The notes: generated by a model not told the origin, from the letters alone. DNA of 64,000 nucleotides from Pelomonas aquatica (GCF_026712205.1 NZ_JAPPUW010000009.1:160735-224734); one strand, 5' to 3'. Positions 17,226 through 28,054 are shown, counted from the first letter of the stretch. Translations and numbers: made by a program.

Positions 17226-17731
17226 TCGCAGGTCAGGAACCGGGCCTGGTCACCAAAGCTAGCGAGCTTGGCGACCAGGCTTTCCGACATCACGGCGGGC
17301 TCGGCAAAGCCCTGACGCTGCCAGCAGGGCACCGAGCCCTGCACGGCCACGAGGCCCATGCGCGCCAGGCCCAGCGCCCGCGCGCGTTCGCGCAGCCGCT
17401 CCAGCAGGCGCGCGGCCAGGCCCAGCGAGCGGGCCTCGGGCGCCACGGCCATGTCGTGCAGATAGAGCAGCGTCGGCTTCGGCGGGCGCTCGCAGCGCGG
17501 CGCATCCAGCGCCGGCAGCGTCGCCTCGCAGACCGGCAGGCTGACGGCATAGGCCAGCGGCGCGCCGTCCCGGCGAACCATCCAGCAGCAATCCAGCCCC
17601 TCGGTCACGGCCAGCTTGACCGCGAAGGCTTCGCGACGCTCCAAAAAGTCGACGCCGTAGCAGCGCTGTTGCAGCGCCAGTACGGCGTCGAGATCGGCAG
17701 GAGTCATCGCGTGCAGATGCACGCGATTCAT
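17219..17731 (-). CDS. GNAT-family N-acetyltransferase
   Basis: A 170-residue acetyltransferase. The central block LYLHDMAVAPEARSLGLAARLL (about residues 90-111; key residues are the V-A-P strand and the R-x-x-G-x-A loop) is the acetyl-CoA pyrophosphate-binding motif A, followed by a helix and WQRQGF near residue 137. The substrate is unknown. The start at 17731 is the first ATG; an upstream TTG would add two residues. It begins 6 bases after the helicase stop, on the same strand, so it may be cotranscribed with the helicase. Confidence 0.85.
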   Translation of the reverse strand: MNRVHLHAMTPADLDAVLALQQRCYGVDFLERREAFAVKLAVTEGLDCCWMVRRDGAPLAYAVSLPVCEATLPALDAPRCERPPKPTLLYLHDMAVAPEARSLGLAARLLERLRERARALGLARMGLVAVQGSVPCWQRQGFAEPAVMSESLVAKLASFGDQARFLTCDQ

Positions 17732-17737
17732 CACCAA

Positions 17738-19387
<1,650 letters not shown>

Positions 19388-19661
19388 CGTTCGTTCTTTC
19401 GTTCAGGGTCACGCCGCGCAGGCAAACGCGCAGCGCCGAGGGGCGTCAAAAGCCCTTCGGAATCATCAAAAGTCGCTGGGAGATAGATCAGCTCGCGTCG
19501 TGCGGCTCGGGCAAATACATCAGCCCGGGTGCGGCGCGGGGGAACAGTCAGTCAAAGCGACGGCTTCATCGCCGCCGACCGATCCGTGTTCGGAGTCCGA
19601 TTTCGAATGATCGAACGAGGTCAGAGGAGACGTGTAACTCCTGGGGTTGAACCCAGGCGAA
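19388..19661 (-). other. Long 5' leader of the DEAD-box helicase mRNA
   Basis: This 274-base stretch has no supported gene. If the promoter at 19668-19696 is used, all of it is transcribed as an untranslated leader. The first bases fold into a hairpin (CCTGGG-TTCAA-CCCAGG type, 19640-19657), which could protect the 5' end. Long structured leaders occur on cold-induced helicase genes such as deaD/csdA in enterics. No known riboswitch class is recognised here. Confidence 0.5.
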
Positions 19662-19667
19662 GCTGCG

Positions 19668-19696
19668 ATTGTAGACCGATTAGGGTTTTCACGCAA
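19668..19696 (-). promoter_or_regulatory. Sigma70-type promoter for the DEAD-box helicase
   Basis: On the minus strand, TTGCGT (19691-19696) is followed after exactly 17 bases by TACAAT (19668-19673). The -10 matches consensus at five of six positions and the -35 at the TTG. The -35 overlaps the pabBC stop codon. The predicted transcript starts near 19661. Confidence 0.65.
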
Positions 19697-21452
19697 GGGC
19701 CAGCGTCGCTGGCAGCCAGCCGCGCAGGCTGTTGAAGAAGGCCAGCGCCGAAGCCCGGGCCAGATCGTCGCGCGTCAGGCGGGCTTCGTGGATGCGGCCC
19801 TGGGCCAGCAGCTCGGCGCGCAGCACGCCGGGCAGCAAGCCGGCGGCAAGCGGCGGCGTCAGCCAGCGGCCGTCGATCTGCACGGCGAGGTTGCCGAAGC
19901 TGCACTCGGTCAGCTCGCCGGCCTCGTTCCACAGCATCACGTCGAAGGCGCCGGCGGGCTTGTCGAAGCCGGCATAGGCCTCGCGGCGCGTCGTCTTGTG
20001 AGCCAGGAACTCGGCGCCCGGGCCGCGCGTCGCGATGGGCTTGTCGGCCAGCGCGAGCCGCACCGGCACGGGCGTCGGCGTGAAGGCCGCCAGCGTGTGC
20101 GACAGGCGGCCGTCGGCATCGCAGCTCAGTCGCAGGCGCCAGCTGCCGTCGGGCTGCCCGGCCGCGACGGCGCCCAGACAGGCCCGCGCCTCGGCCGCCG
20201 AGAAGCGCAGACCGAAGTGCCGCGCCGTGCGCTGCATGCGCGCGAGGTGGGCCTCGGCGCGGACGGCCACGCCGGCCTCCAGCCGCAGCGTCTCCAGCGC
20301 CTCGACGGGCGCCTCGGCGCGCGCCAGGAAGCGCGACTTGGCCCGCCACTCGGCGATCTCGGCCGCCGGCTCGCTGTCCAGCGTGATCGCGCTGCCCAGG
20401 CCGCAGACCAGCCCGCCGTCGCGGAATTCGACGGTGCGGATGGGCACGTTGAAGGTCGCCACGCCGCCGGGCTGGATCAGGCCCAGCGCGCCGCAATACC
20501 AGCCGCGCGCCGTGGCTTCCAGCTCGCGGATGATCTGCATCGCCCGCACCTTGGGCGCGCCGGTGACCGAGCCGCAGGGGAAGAGCGCCGCGAAGGCGTC
20601 GGCCAGTGTCAGCCCGGCGCGGCTGACGGCCGTGACCGTGGACGTCATCTGCCAGACCGTCGGCAGCGCGTGCAGCTCGAAGAGACGTGGCACGCGCACC
20701 GTGCCCAGTTGCGCGACGCGGCTCAGGTCGTTGCGCAGCAGGTCCACGATCATCAAATTCTCGGCGCGCTCCTTCTCGCTGGTGCGCAGATGCTGCTGCG
20801 CCGCCTCGTCGTCGACGCGGTCGCGCCCGCGCGGTGCCGTGCCCTTCATCGGCTGGGCGGCCAGCAGCCAGCTCGCCTTGGCGCCCGGCACGGGGCGCCA
20901 GTCGAAGAACAGCTCGGGCGACACGCTGGCCGCGCCCGCCTCGCGCAGGAACAGGCTGAAGCCGCCCGGCTGGCTGGCATGCAGCGCCAGGAAGAGCTGT
21001 TCGGCATCCAGCTCAGCCGTGGCCGCGTGCAGCCGCGTGGTCAGGTTGACCTGGTAGCAGTCGCCGGCACGGATGTAGTCGCGGATGCGCTCGATGGCGG
21101 CGCTCGCATCGGGCTCGGTATCGTGCCAGCCGAGCAGGCCGGTGTAGGCGCGCGGCAGCTCGGGCCAGGGTTCCGGTGCCCTCTCGTAGACGGCGAACTC
21201 GGCCAGCGGCGCCGTGGCCACGCGCGTGGCCAGCACGGCGTCGAAGGCCGATGCCGCCTCGTAGCGCAGGCCGCCCAGCACCCAGGCGCCGGCGCGGGCG
21301 GCGGCCTCGGCCTGGTCGATGACGGCCCGCACCTCGTCCAAGCGCGTCGCCCGCAGCCAGCGTGCGGGCGGCGCGGACCAGCAGCCGCGCACGCGTTCGC
21401 CGTCCTCGCGGGCCAGCGGGTGGCGGGGGAAGTCGAAGGCGGCGTGCAGCAC
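19689..21452 (-). CDS. pabB: Fused aminodeoxychorismate synthase component I / aminodeoxychorismate lyase (PabB-PabC)
   Basis: About 587 residues. The N-terminal ~400 residues are a chorismate-binding domain (DCYQVNLTTRL, PMKGTAPRG, ENLMIVDLLRNDLSRV, CGSVTGAPK and a final GSAIT block). This half aminates chorismate with ammonia from PabA. The rest is a class IV aminotransferase-like PabC domain (FDVMLWNEAGELTECSFGNL), which would release pyruvate to give p-aminobenzoate for folate. The frame is open to a GTG at 21494, but the segment 21462-21533 is a dispersed repeat that also lies before guaC in the same frame, so the GTG at 21452 just outside it is preferred. No Shine-Dalgarno is seen for either. 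Confidence 0.9.
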   Translation of the reverse strand: MLHAAFDFPRHPLAREDGERVRGCWSAPPARWLRATRLDEVRAVIDQAEAAARAGAWVLGGLRYEAASAFDAVLATRVATAPLAEFAVYERAPEPWPELPRAYTGLLGWHDTEPDASAAIERIRDYIRAGDCYQVNLTTRLHAATAELDAEQLFLALHASQPGGFSLFLREAGAASVSPELFFDWRPVPGAKASWLLAAQPMKGTAPRGRDRVDDEAAQQHLRTSEKERAENLMIVDLLRNDLSRVAQLGTVRVPRLFELHALPTVWQMTSTVTAVSRAGLTLADAFAALFPCGSVTGAPKVRAMQIIRELEATARGWYCGALGLIQPGGVATFNVPIRTVEFRDGGLVCGLGSAITLDSEPAAEIAEWRAKSRFLARAEAPVEALETLRLEAGVAVRAEAHLARMQRTARHFGLRFSAAEARACLGAVAAGQPDGSWRLRLSCDADGRLSHTLAAFTPTPVPVRLALADKPIATRGPGAEFLAHKTTRREAYAGFDKPAGAFDVMLWNEAGELTECSFGNLAVQIDGRWLTPPLAAGLLPGVLRAELLAQGRIHEARLTRDDLARASALAFFNSLRGWLPATLALA

Positions 21453-21461
21453 GCGGCCGGT

Positions 21462-21533
21462 CAGCGGTGCACGGCCGCCCGAAACCGCTGACACGCCCCC
21501 TCGGGGGGCAGCGAACGCAGTGAGCGTGGGGGC
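21462..21533 (+). repeat. 72-bp dispersed intergenic repeat, copy 1
   Basis: This 72-base element begins CAGCGGTGC, contains the palindrome CCCCCTCGGGGGG and ends in CGTGGGGGC. Read on the opposite strand, it matches 45466-45537 with 64 of 72 bases identical (my hand count). It is immediately upstream of the pabBC coding region. Similar CCCCCTCGGGGGG-containing elements are familiar from other Burkholderiales genomes, but I cannot name a family. Confidence 0.8.
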
Positions 21534-21542
21534 CTCATGACT

Positions 21543-21932
21543 TCAGAACGGGGTCAGCGCGGACAGCGGCTCGCAGGCCTTGTCGTCGCCCACGTCGGGC
21601 CGGAAGCACAACGCATAGGCCTGGCCGGTGAGCCGGCGGTCGACCGTGCTGCCGACGGGCACGCCGATCCACTCGACATGCAGTTCGGTGTCGGGCGCGT
21701 CGGCCCGCGGTGCGTCGGCGACGCGCACGCCGCAGCGACCGGTCATGGACTTGACGCAGCGCAGGCTGAGCTGGTGGTCGCGCAGCGTGTAGGCCAGCTC
21801 CCAGTCGCGCCGCTGGTCGGTGCTGCGTACGAGCTTCTGGATCAGCCGCGGCGCACTGGCCGCAGGTTCGGCCGCGCGGGTCGAGCCGGCCAAAGCCAGC
21901 AGCGCAACAACGAGGACGGCACGCATCGTCAT
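21543..21932 (-). CDS. Small exported protein of unknown function
   Basis: A 129-residue protein with a clear N-terminal signal peptide ([14 protein letters not shown], cleavage near TRAAEP). The mature part has four cysteines (in LRCVK, GRCGV, LCFRP and KACEP), which could form disulfides in the periplasm. I do not recognise a family. The start ATG at 21932 overlaps the orn stop (ATGA), so it is translated after orn from the same message. An alternative ATG two codons later gives the same protein. Confidence 0.65.
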   Translation of the reverse strand: MTMRAVLVVALLALAGSTRAAEPAASAPRLIQKLVRSTDQRRDWELAYTLRDHQLSLRCVKSMTGRCGVRVADAPRADAPDTELHVEWIGVPVGSTVDRRLTGQAYALCFRPDVGDDKACEPLSALTPF

Positions 21933-22489
21933 GCCAGGTTCAGGAAGTTGCCGCGGTAGTGGATCAGCTCGTCGATGGACTCGTGGATGTCCGCCAGCGC
22001 CGTGTGGGCCTGGGCCTTCTTGAAGCCTTCCAGCGCGGCCGGCTTCCAGCGCTTGGCCAGTTCCTTCAGCGTGGACACGTCGAGGTTGCGGTAGTGGAAG
22101 AAGTCTTCCAGCTCGGGCATGTAGTTGGCGAGGAAGCGGCGGTCCTGGCAGATGCTGTTGCCGCACATCGGGCTCTTGCCCTTGGGCACGTAAGCTTTCA
22201 GGAAGGCGATGGTCTGGGCGGCGGCCTCGGCCTCCGAGATGGTGGAAACCTTCACGCGGTCGATCAGGCCGCTCTTGCCGTGGGTGCCCTTGTTCCAGGC
22301 GTCCATGCCGTCCAGCGTCGCATCGCTCTGGTGCACGGCGAAGACGGGGCCTTCGACGCGCTTTTCAAGGTTGGCATCAGTGACGACGACGGCGATCTCG
22401 ATGATGCGGTCCTTGTCGGGATACAGACCGGTCATCTCGAGGTCGATCCAGATCAGGTTGCTGTCGCTGATGGCGAGGGTGTCGGACAT
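21929..22489 (-). CDS. orn: Oligoribonuclease
   Basis: A 186-residue DEDDh 3'-5' exoribonuclease that degrades two- to five-base RNA fragments, including pGpG from c-di-GMP breakdown. The acidic residues are in IDLEMTGL (D, E), CQDRRFL (D) and HTALADI (H, D), as in the family. Length is standard. It is divergent from the M48 protease with a 51-base gap and is followed by the overlapping small exported protein. Its presence complements the two PilZ proteins in the window as part of c-di-GMP turnover, a function shared by most gammaproteobacteria and betaproteobacteria. Confidence 0.97.
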   Translation of the reverse strand: MSDTLAISDSNLIWIDLEMTGLYPDKDRIIEIAVVVTDANLEKRVEGPVFAVHQSDATLDGMDAWNKGTHGKSGLIDRVKVSTISEAEAAAQTIAFLKAYVPKGKSPMCGNSICQDRRFLANYMPELEDFFHYRNLDVSTLKELAKRWKPAALEGFKKAQAHTALADIHESIDELIHYRGNFLNLA

Positions 22490-22527
22490 GGTGGGCTCAA
22501 TCAGAAAGGCCGCCGATTCTCGCAGCC

Positions 22528-22533
22528 TAAAAT
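22528..22533 (+). promoter_or_regulatory. -10-like box of the M48 protease gene, leaderless spacing
   Basis: TAAAAT followed by exactly 7 bases (TTGACCC) and the ATG at 22541. No Shine-Dalgarno is present, so the transcript probably starts at or next to the start codon. Confidence 0.5.
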
Positions 22534-22540
22534 TTGACCC

Positions 22541-23812
22541 ATGTCCCCCATGCTGTTGTCCCTCGCGTTCGCCGTCGCGCTCGCGGCCTCGACCCTCGTC
22601 AAGTTCTGGCTGTCTTCGCGGCAGATCCGCCATGTCGCCGCCCACCGGGGCCAGGTGCCGGCGGCCTTTGCCGACAGCGTGACGCTCGCGGCCCACCAGA
22701 AGGCCGCCGACTACACCATCGCCCGCAGCCGCTTCGGCCTGCTGGCCCTGGCCTTCAACGCGGCCGTGCTGCTGGGCTGGACGCTGCTGGGCGGCCTGAA
22801 CGCGCTGAACGGCTGGTTGCTGGACGCCAGCCAGGCGCTGCCTGCCGGTTGGCAGGCCATGGGCTACCAGTTCGGCCTGGTCGCCGCCTTCATGCTGGCC
22901 AGCTCGCTGTTGGACCTGCCCTGGGAGCTGTGGTCCACCTTCCGCATCGAGCAGGCCTTCGGCTTCAACCGCACGACGCTGCGCCTGTATTTCGCCGACA
23001 TGGCCAAGGGCCTGCTCGTGGGCGTGCTGCTCGGCCTGCCCATCGTCGCGCTGATCCTGTGGCTGATGGGCGCCGCCGGCCCGCGCTGGTGGCTGTGGGC
23101 CTGGGGCGCTTGGATGGGCTTCCAACTGCTCGTCATGGTGCTCTACCCCAGCCTCATCGCGCCGCTGTTCAACAAGTTCGAGCCGCTGACCGACCTGGCG
23201 CTGAAGGAGCGCGTCGAGCGGCTGATGGCGCGCTGCGGCTTCGCGGCCAAGGGCCTGTTCGTCATGGACGGCAGCCGCCGCTCGGCGCACGGCAATGCCT
23301 ACTTCAGCGGCTTCGGGCCGGCCAAGCGCGTGGTGTTCTTCGACACGCTGCTGGCCAAGCTCGACGGCGCCGAGGTCGAGGCCGTGCTGGCCCACGAGCT
23401 GGGCCATTTCAAGCACCGCCACATCACCAAGCGCATCGCGCTGGGCTTCGCGCTCAGCCTGGCCGGCTTCGCGCTGCTGGGCTGGCTGGCCCGGCAGCCG
23501 GCCTTCTACCTGGGCCTGGGCGTGCAGCCCTCGCTGGGCGCGCCGAACGACGCGCTGGCCCTGCTGCTCTTCCTGCTGGCCGGCCCGGTATTCGGCTTCT
23601 TCGTGACGCCGCTGGCCAGCCACTTCTCGCGCCGCGACGAATTCCAGGCCGACGCCTATGCCCGCGCCCAGGCCAGCGGCCACTACCTGTCCTCGGCGCT
23701 GCTGAAGCTGCACGAGGACAACGCCGGCACGCTGACGCCCGACCCGGTCTACGCCCGCTTCTACTACTCGCACCCGCCGGCCGCTGAGAGGCTTGCCGCA
23801 CTCGCCTCATGA
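22541..23812 (+). CDS. M48-family zinc metalloprotease (Ste24-like), integral membrane
   Basis: A 423-residue membrane protease resembling bacterial Ste24/CAAX-protease-type M48A enzymes. The zinc motif HELGH is at residues 285-289, and the third ligand Glu is probably in [11 protein letters not shown] near residue 365. Several transmembrane helices are visible (about 1-20, 65-90, 105-125, 150-195, 300-325 and 330-360). It is likely to act in membrane protein quality control. Its end overlaps the pterin dehydratase start (ATGA), which in turn overlaps rsgA, so the three are a translationally linked operon. Confidence 0.92.
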   Translation: MSPMLLSLAFAVALAASTLVKFWLSSRQIRHVAAHRGQVPAAFADSVTLAAHQKAADYTIARSRFGLLALAFNAAVLLGWTLLGGLNALNGWLLDASQALPAGWQAMGYQFGLVAAFMLASSLLDLPWELWSTFRIEQAFGFNRTTLRLYFADMAKGLLVGVLLGLPIVALILWLMGAAGPRWWLWAWGAWMGFQLLVMVLYPSLIAPLFNKFEPLTDLALKERVERLMARCGFAAKGLFVMDGSRRSAHGNAYFSGFGPAKRVVFFDTLLAKLDGAEVEAVLAHELGHFKHRHITKRIALGFALSLAGFALLGWLARQPAFYLGLGVQPSLGAPNDALALLLFLLAGPVFGFFVTPLASHFSRRDEFQADAYARAQASGHYLSSALLKLHEDNAGTLTPDPVYARFYYSHPPAAERLAALAS

Positions 23813-24141
23813 ACGAACTGCTCCTCGCCCAATGCGACCCCAAGGCCCCCTTGATGGACGCCGACACGCGCGCCCGCGTGCTGGCCGCCCTGCCCGGCTG
23901 GCTGGCTGACGCCGAGAACAAGGTCATCGGCCGCCGCTTCGGCTTCGACAACTTCTACCAGACCATGGCCTTCGTCGACGCGGTCGCCGAGATCGCGCAT
24001 GCCCAGGACCACCACCCCGAGATGCTCGTCGGCTACAACGCCTGCACGATCAGCTGGACGACGCATTCGCGCGGCGGGCTGACGCTGAACGACGCGATCT
24101 GCGCGGCCCAGGTGAGCGCGCTGCCGGAAGCCACGGCTTGA
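23809..24141 (+). CDS. phhB: 4a-hydroxytetrahydrobiopterin dehydratase (pterin carbinolamine dehydratase)
   Basis: A 110-residue single-domain protein with the family motif around AQDDHHPEM (actual AQDHHPEMLVGYN, residues about 65-77), where the histidine pair is catalytic. The enzyme recycles the pterin cofactor of aromatic amino-acid hydroxylases, and homologues also occur where no hydroxylase is near. No phenylalanine hydroxylase gene lies in this window. The start overlaps the M48 stop (ATGA) and its end overlaps the TTG of rsgA. Confidence 0.92.
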   Translation: MNELLLAQCDPKAPLMDADTRARVLAALPGWLADAENKVIGRRFGFDNFYQTMAFVDAVAEIAHAQDHHPEMLVGYNACTISWTTHSRGGLTLNDAICAAQVSALPEATA

Positions 24142-25043
24142 GCCGCTTCAACGCGCTCGACCTGGGGCTCGTCGTGCGCGGCCATGGCCGCCACTACATC
24201 GTCGAGGACTCGGACGGCCGGCGCTTCGTCTGCCATCCGCGCGGCAAGAAGAGCGACGCCGTCGTCGGCGACCAGGTGCGCTTCGCCGAGGCCAGCGCCG
24301 ACGAGGGCGTCATCGAGGCCGTCGAGCCGCGACGCAATCTGCTGTTCCGCCAGGACGAGTGGAAGACCAAGAGCTTCGCGGCCAACCTGGACCAGCTGCT
24401 GGTGCTGGTCGCCGTCGAGCCCGTGTTCAGCGAGAGCCAGCTCTGCCGCGCGCTGATCGCCGCCGAGTCGGCCGGCATCCGCGCGGCCATCGCGCTGAAC
24501 AAGACCGACCTGCCCGGCACCGACGCGGCCCGCGAGCGCCTGGCGCCCTACCGCGCAATGGGCTTGAAGATGTTCGAGGTGGCGCTGAAGGCCGACCGCG
24601 AGGGCTCGCGGGCGACGCTGGGCCCGTGGCTGGCCGAGCAGCGGACCTTCGTCCTCGGCCCCAGCGGCACCGGCAAGAGCACGCTGATCAACCTGCTCGT
24701 GCAGGACGCCCAGGCCCAGGTCGGCGAGATCTCGCAGGCGCTGAACTCGGGCCGCCACACGACGACGACGACGCAGTGGTACTGGACCGACGACGGCCGC
24801 ACGACGGCGCTGATCGACTCGCCCGGCTTCCAGGAATTCGGCCTGCGCCAGATCGACGCCGCCGAGCTGTGGCGCTGGATGCCCGACCTGCGCGAGCATG
24901 CCGACTGCCGCTTCCACAACTGCTGCCACATCCACGAGCCCGGCTGCGGCGTGCGCGCGGCCGTGGAGGCCGGGCGGATCAGCGCCAGCCGCTACCGCAT
25001 CTACGGCGAGATCCTCGAAGAACTGCAACGCAAGACCTGGTGA
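24138..25043 (+). CDS. rsgA: Ribosome small-subunit biogenesis GTPase RsgA
   Basis: A 301-residue circularly permuted GTPase that checks maturation of the 30S subunit. The motifs occur in the permuted order: NKTD (G4, near 120), GPSGTGKST (G1, near 174) and DSPGF (G3, near 228), followed by the C-terminal zinc knuckle with Cys, Cys and His in CRFHNCCHIHEPGCGV. An N-terminal OB-fold is present. The start is a TTG that overlaps the upstream stop (TTGA); no ATG or GTG is better placed, so translation probably depends on coupling. This is a standard length for the family. Confidence 0.95.
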   Translation: MSRFNALDLGLVVRGHGRHYIVEDSDGRRFVCHPRGKKSDAVVGDQVRFAEASADEGVIEAVEPRRNLLFRQDEWKTKSFAANLDQLLVLVAVEPVFSESQLCRALIAAESAGIRAAIALNKTDLPGTDAARERLAPYRAMGLKMFEVALKADREGSRATLGPWLAEQRTFVLGPSGTGKSTLINLLVQDAQAQVGEISQALNSGRHTTTTTQWYWTDDGRTTALIDSPGFQEFGLRQIDAAELWRWMPDLREHADCRFHNCCHIHEPGCGVRAAVEAGRISASRYRIYGEILEELQRKTW

Positions 25044-25130
25044 GCAGCGGCGCGACCTCGATGGCCGTGATGGCCGACAGCGACAGCATCCGCGGCTCGG
25101 CCTGCACCGGGTACGGCCCGGTGGAACTTC

Positions 25131-25388
25131 TCAACGCCGCGGCGGTGGCAGCGGCGCCGCGGCCCTGACCTCGCGGACCTCGACGTCCACGACATCCTCG
25201 GCCGGCGGCGCATGCCGGGCCCAGGGGTTCTTGTTCACGCGGAACTGCAGATCGGGCTTGCGCCCGGTCAGCAGGCTGACGAGCAGGAAGCCGACGAAGG
25301 CGACGACGGCGAACAGGACCAGGCCGAGGCCGACGATGGCACCGGCCGCGATGAACAGCACGCGAAGCAGCAGGGAAAACAAACGCAT
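25131..25388 (-). CDS. Small membrane protein of unknown function
   Basis: An 85-residue protein with one long or two closely spaced hydrophobic helices (residues 3-42), followed by a basic stretch (LLTGRKPDLQFRVNK) and a proline-rich, acidic cytoplasmic tail. I do not recognise a family. The ATG at 25388 sits 18 bases after the stop of the lipoprotein gene on the same strand, so the two are probably cotranscribed. The 87 bases between its stop and the end of rsgA contain nothing I can support. Confidence 0.6.
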   Translation of the reverse strand: MRLFSLLLRVLFIAAGAIVGLGLVLFAVVAFVGFLLVSLLTGRKPDLQFRVNKNPWARHAPPAEDVVDVEVREVRAAAPLPPPRR

Positions 25389-25406
25389 GGCCGCATTGTG
25401 CGGCCC

Positions 25407-25925
25407 TTAGTCCAGGCTGCGCGGCTTGAAGCGGCGGTCCTCGTCGAACAGGAAGGTCTCGGTGAAGCGCCAGGGCTCGGGCATGCGGCGCACATCGCCG
25501 AACGGGGCCGCGCGGTTCACGGCGTCGATGGCCATCTGCAGGGTCTCGGGGCCGAACCTGGGGCCGCGGACCACGTTGATCCTGCGCACGCTGCCGTCGG
25601 CCTTGACCTCCACGTCAAGCACGACGAGGGTCAGCAGATGGGCGGGCGCCGGCGTCATATAGGTGCGCTCGGGGTTGGCCATCACGAGGCGCTCGGCGGC
25701 CTGGCGGCGCAGTTCGTCGTTGGTGCGCACGGCGCGCGGCGCCGGCATGCCCGGCGCGGGCCTGGCCGCGGCGGCCGAGGGTGAAGGTGCGGCAGCCACC
25801 GCCGGCACGGGCGACGGGGCCGGCGTGGGTGCTGGCGCCGGGGCGCGGGGCGCGGCGCTGCAGCCGGCCAGCAGCGGGCCGATCAGCCACCGCGCGGCGC
25901 GCTTGAGTCGGTCGACAGCGGACAT
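25407..25925 (-). CDS. TonB C-terminal-like lipoprotein
   Basis: A 172-residue predicted lipoprotein: a short basic N-terminus, a hydrophobic run and the lipobox LLAGC near residue 22. Then comes a Pro/Ala-rich linker (about 25-60), typical of a periplasm-spanning stalk. Residues about 95-165 resemble the TonB C-terminal fold (VEVKADGSVRRINVVRGP, then AIDAVNRAAPFG, then WRFTETFLF). True TonB carries an N-terminal transmembrane anchor rather than a lipobox, and no ExbBD genes are near. A structural or scaffolding use of the fold is therefore as likely as energy transduction. Confidence 0.65.
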   Translation of the reverse strand: MSAVDRLKRAARWLIGPLLAGCSAAPRAPAPAPTPAPSPVPAVAAAPSPSAAAARPAPGMPAPRAVRTNDELRRQAAERLVMANPERTYMTPAPAHLLTLVVLDVEVKADGSVRRINVVRGPRFGPETLQMAIDAVNRAAPFGDVRRMPEPWRFTETFLFDEDRRFKPRSLD

Positions 25926-26021
25926 GTTTTTTCCTCGCGGGGGCTGTTGTGTTCCGGGGCGCTATCTTGCGCCAGCTTCGGGTGGCGGGTGCCGGTCTCT
26001 TTGCAACGCGCGGTAGCGGCG

Positions 26022-28022
26022 TCAATGCAACGCGCGGTAAATCTCCTCGGCCAGCTCGCGCGAGATGCCCTTCACGCCGGCCAGCTCGTCCACGCTGGCG
26101 CCGGCCACGCCCCGCACGCCGCCGAAGCGCTGCAGCAGCTGCGAACGCTTCTTCGGCCCGACGCCGGGCACGTCCTCCAGCCGCGAGCCGCCGGTGCGCG
26201 TCGCGGCGCGCTTGGCCCGCATGCCGGTGATCGCGAAGCGGTGGGCCTCGTCGCGGATCTGCGCGATCAGCATCAGTGCCGCCGAGTCGCGGCCCAGGTA
26301 GACCTTCTCGCGGCCGTCGGCGAAGACCAGTTCCTCCAGGCCGACCTTGCGGCCCTCGCCCTTCTCGACGCCGGCGATCAGGCCCAGGTCCAGGCCGAGC
26401 TCCTCGAAGACCTCGCGCGCCATGCTGACCTGGCCGCGGCCGCCGTCCACCAGCACGAGGTCGGGCAGGCGCCCGGTGCCGAGCTGCGCGGCCTCGGCCA
26501 TCTTGCTGTAGCGGCGCGTCAGCACCTGGCGCATGGCCGCGTAGTCGTCGCCGCCGGTGATGCCCTCGATGGTGTAGCGCCGGTACTGGCTGCTCTGCAT
26601 CTGGTGGCCCTCGAAGACGACGCAGCTCGCCACGGTCGCCTCGCCGGCCGTGTGGCTGATGTCAAAGCATTCGACGCGGAACTTGTCGATCTCGGGCGGC
26701 GCCAGGTCCAGCGCATCGACGAGGGCGCGCGTGCGCGCCTGCTGCGAACCCTCCTCGGCCAGCAGGCGCGCCAGCGCGAGCTCGGCGCCCTTGACGCACA
26801 TCTCCAGCCAGATGCGGCGCTGGCCGCGCGGCTGGGCCTGCACGGTCACGCGACTGCCGGCCTGGGCCGCCAGCGCCTCGGCCAGCCCGGCATCCGCCGC
26901 CTCGCTGACGACGATCAGCCCGGGCACCGGCGAGGCCAGGTAATGCTGGGCCATGAAGGCCTCCAGCACCTGGCGCTCGGGCGAGCGGGTCTCGTCGCCG
27001 TCCAGCTGGATGGCGGTCGCGTCGTCGACATGGCGGGGGAAGAAGGCGCGGTCGCCCAGATGACGGCCGCCGCGCACCATCGCGAGGTTCACGCAGGCAC
27101 GGCCGCCCTGCACGCGCACGGCGAGGATGTCGACGTCGCGGTCATGCCCCGTCGCGCTGCTCTCCTCGACGACCTGCTGCTGCAGCACCTTGGACAGCGC
27201 CTGGATCTGGTTGCGCACCTCGGCGGCCAGCTCGTAGTGCTGGGCTTCGGCGTAGGCCATCATCTGCGCCTGCAGCGCCGCCATCACCTCGTCGGTCTCG
27301 CCGCGCAGGAAGCGCTCGGCGCCGGCGACGTTGCGCGCGTAGTCGCCCGTCTGGCCGGCCGGCACGCAGGGGCCGGAGCAGCGCTTGATCTGGTGCAGCA
27401 GGCAGGGCCGGCTGCGGTTGTTGAAGACGCTGTCCTCGCAGGTGCGCAGCCGGAAGACCTTCTGCATCAGCTGGATGGACTCTTTCACCGCCCAGGCGCT
27501 CGGGAAGGGGCCGAAATACTGGTGGCGCTTGTCCACCGCGCCGCGGTAGTAGCTCATGCGCGGGTAGGCGTGGCCGCTGAGCTTGAGATAGGGGTAGCTC
27601 TTGTCGTCCCGGAACAGGATGTTGAACCGCGGGTTCAGCGTCTTGATCAGGTTGTTTTCCAGCAGCAGGGCCTCGGCCTCGGTGCGCACCACCGTCGTTT
27701 CCAGCCGCGCGATGCGCGCGACCATCATGCCGATGCGGGTGCCGCCGTGGTTCTTCTGGAAGTAGCTGGAGACGCGGCGCTTCAGGTCCTTGGCCTTGCC
27801 GACATAGAGCACCTCGCCCTTGGCGTCGAAATAGCGGTAGACGCCCGGCAGGGCCGGCAACGCATTGACCTCGGCCACCAGCTTCTCGCGCACCTCGCGC
27901 GCGGCGGCCTCCATCTCGACGGCGCGCTGCTTCTCGGCGGCCTCGACGGCGGCGCGCTCGGCGGCCCACTCGGCCTGGGTCTGTTCGCCGAGGTCGGCGT
28001 TAGAGGGGGGCGTGCTCGACAT
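26022..28022 (-). CDS. uvrC: UvrABC system protein C (excinuclease)
   Basis: A 666-residue nucleotide-excision-repair endonuclease that makes both incisions around DNA damage marked by UvrB. The GIY-YIG domain starts near residue 58 ([27 protein letters not shown]), so there is an N-terminal extension of about 55 charged residues compared with E. coli. A UVR motif follows near 255, then the RNase H-like second nuclease ([13 protein letters not shown]) and a C-terminal helix-hairpin-helix ([18 protein letters not shown]). The ATG at 28022 was chosen over an upstream TTG because CAAAAT lies 7 bases before it. It is divergent from earP. Confidence 0.96.
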   Translation of the reverse strand: MSSTPPSNADLGEQTQAEWAAERAAVEAAEKQRAVEMEAAAREVREKLVAEVNALPALPGVYRYFDAKGEVLYVGKAKDLKRRVSSYFQKNHGGTRIGMMVARIARLETTVVRTEAEALLLENNLIKTLNPRFNILFRDDKSYPYLKLSGHAYPRMSYYRGAVDKRHQYFGPFPSAWAVKESIQLMQKVFRLRTCEDSVFNNRSRPCLLHQIKRCSGPCVPAGQTGDYARNVAGAERFLRGETDEVMAALQAQMMAYAEAQHYELAAEVRNQIQALSKVLQQQVVEESSATGHDRDVDILAVRVQGGRACVNLAMVRGGRHLGDRAFFPRHVDDATAIQLDGDETRSPERQVLEAFMAQHYLASPVPGLIVVSEAADAGLAEALAAQAGSRVTVQAQPRGQRRIWLEMCVKGAELALARLLAEEGSQQARTRALVDALDLAPPEIDKFRVECFDISHTAGEATVASCVVFEGHQMQSSQYRRYTIEGITGGDDYAAMRQVLTRRYSKMAEAAQLGTGRLPDLVLVDGGRGQVSMAREVFEELGLDLGLIAGVEKGEGRKVGLEELVFADGREKVYLGRDSAALMLIAQIRDEAHRFAITGMRAKRAATRTGGSRLEDVPGVGPKKRSQLLQRFGGVRGVAGASVDELAGVKGISRELAEEIYRALH

Positions 28023-28029
28023 GGGCGGG

Positions 28030-28035
28030 ATTTTG
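28030..28035 (-). promoter_or_regulatory. -10-like box of uvrC, leaderless spacing
   Basis: Minus strand CAAAAT, then CCCGCCC (7 bases), then the uvrC ATG. It faces the corresponding box of earP at 28042-28047 in a 32-base divergent gap. No Shine-Dalgarno is seen. Confidence 0.45.
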
Positions 28036-28041
28036 GCCTGG

Positions 28042-28047
28042 GACAAT
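28042..28047 (+). promoter_or_regulatory. -10-like box of earP, leaderless spacing
   Basis: GACAAT, then CGGCCTC (7 bases), then the earP ATG at 28055. No Shine-Dalgarno is seen and no convincing -35 is found at 16-18 bases upstream. Confidence 0.45.
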
Positions 28048-28054
28048 CGGCCTC

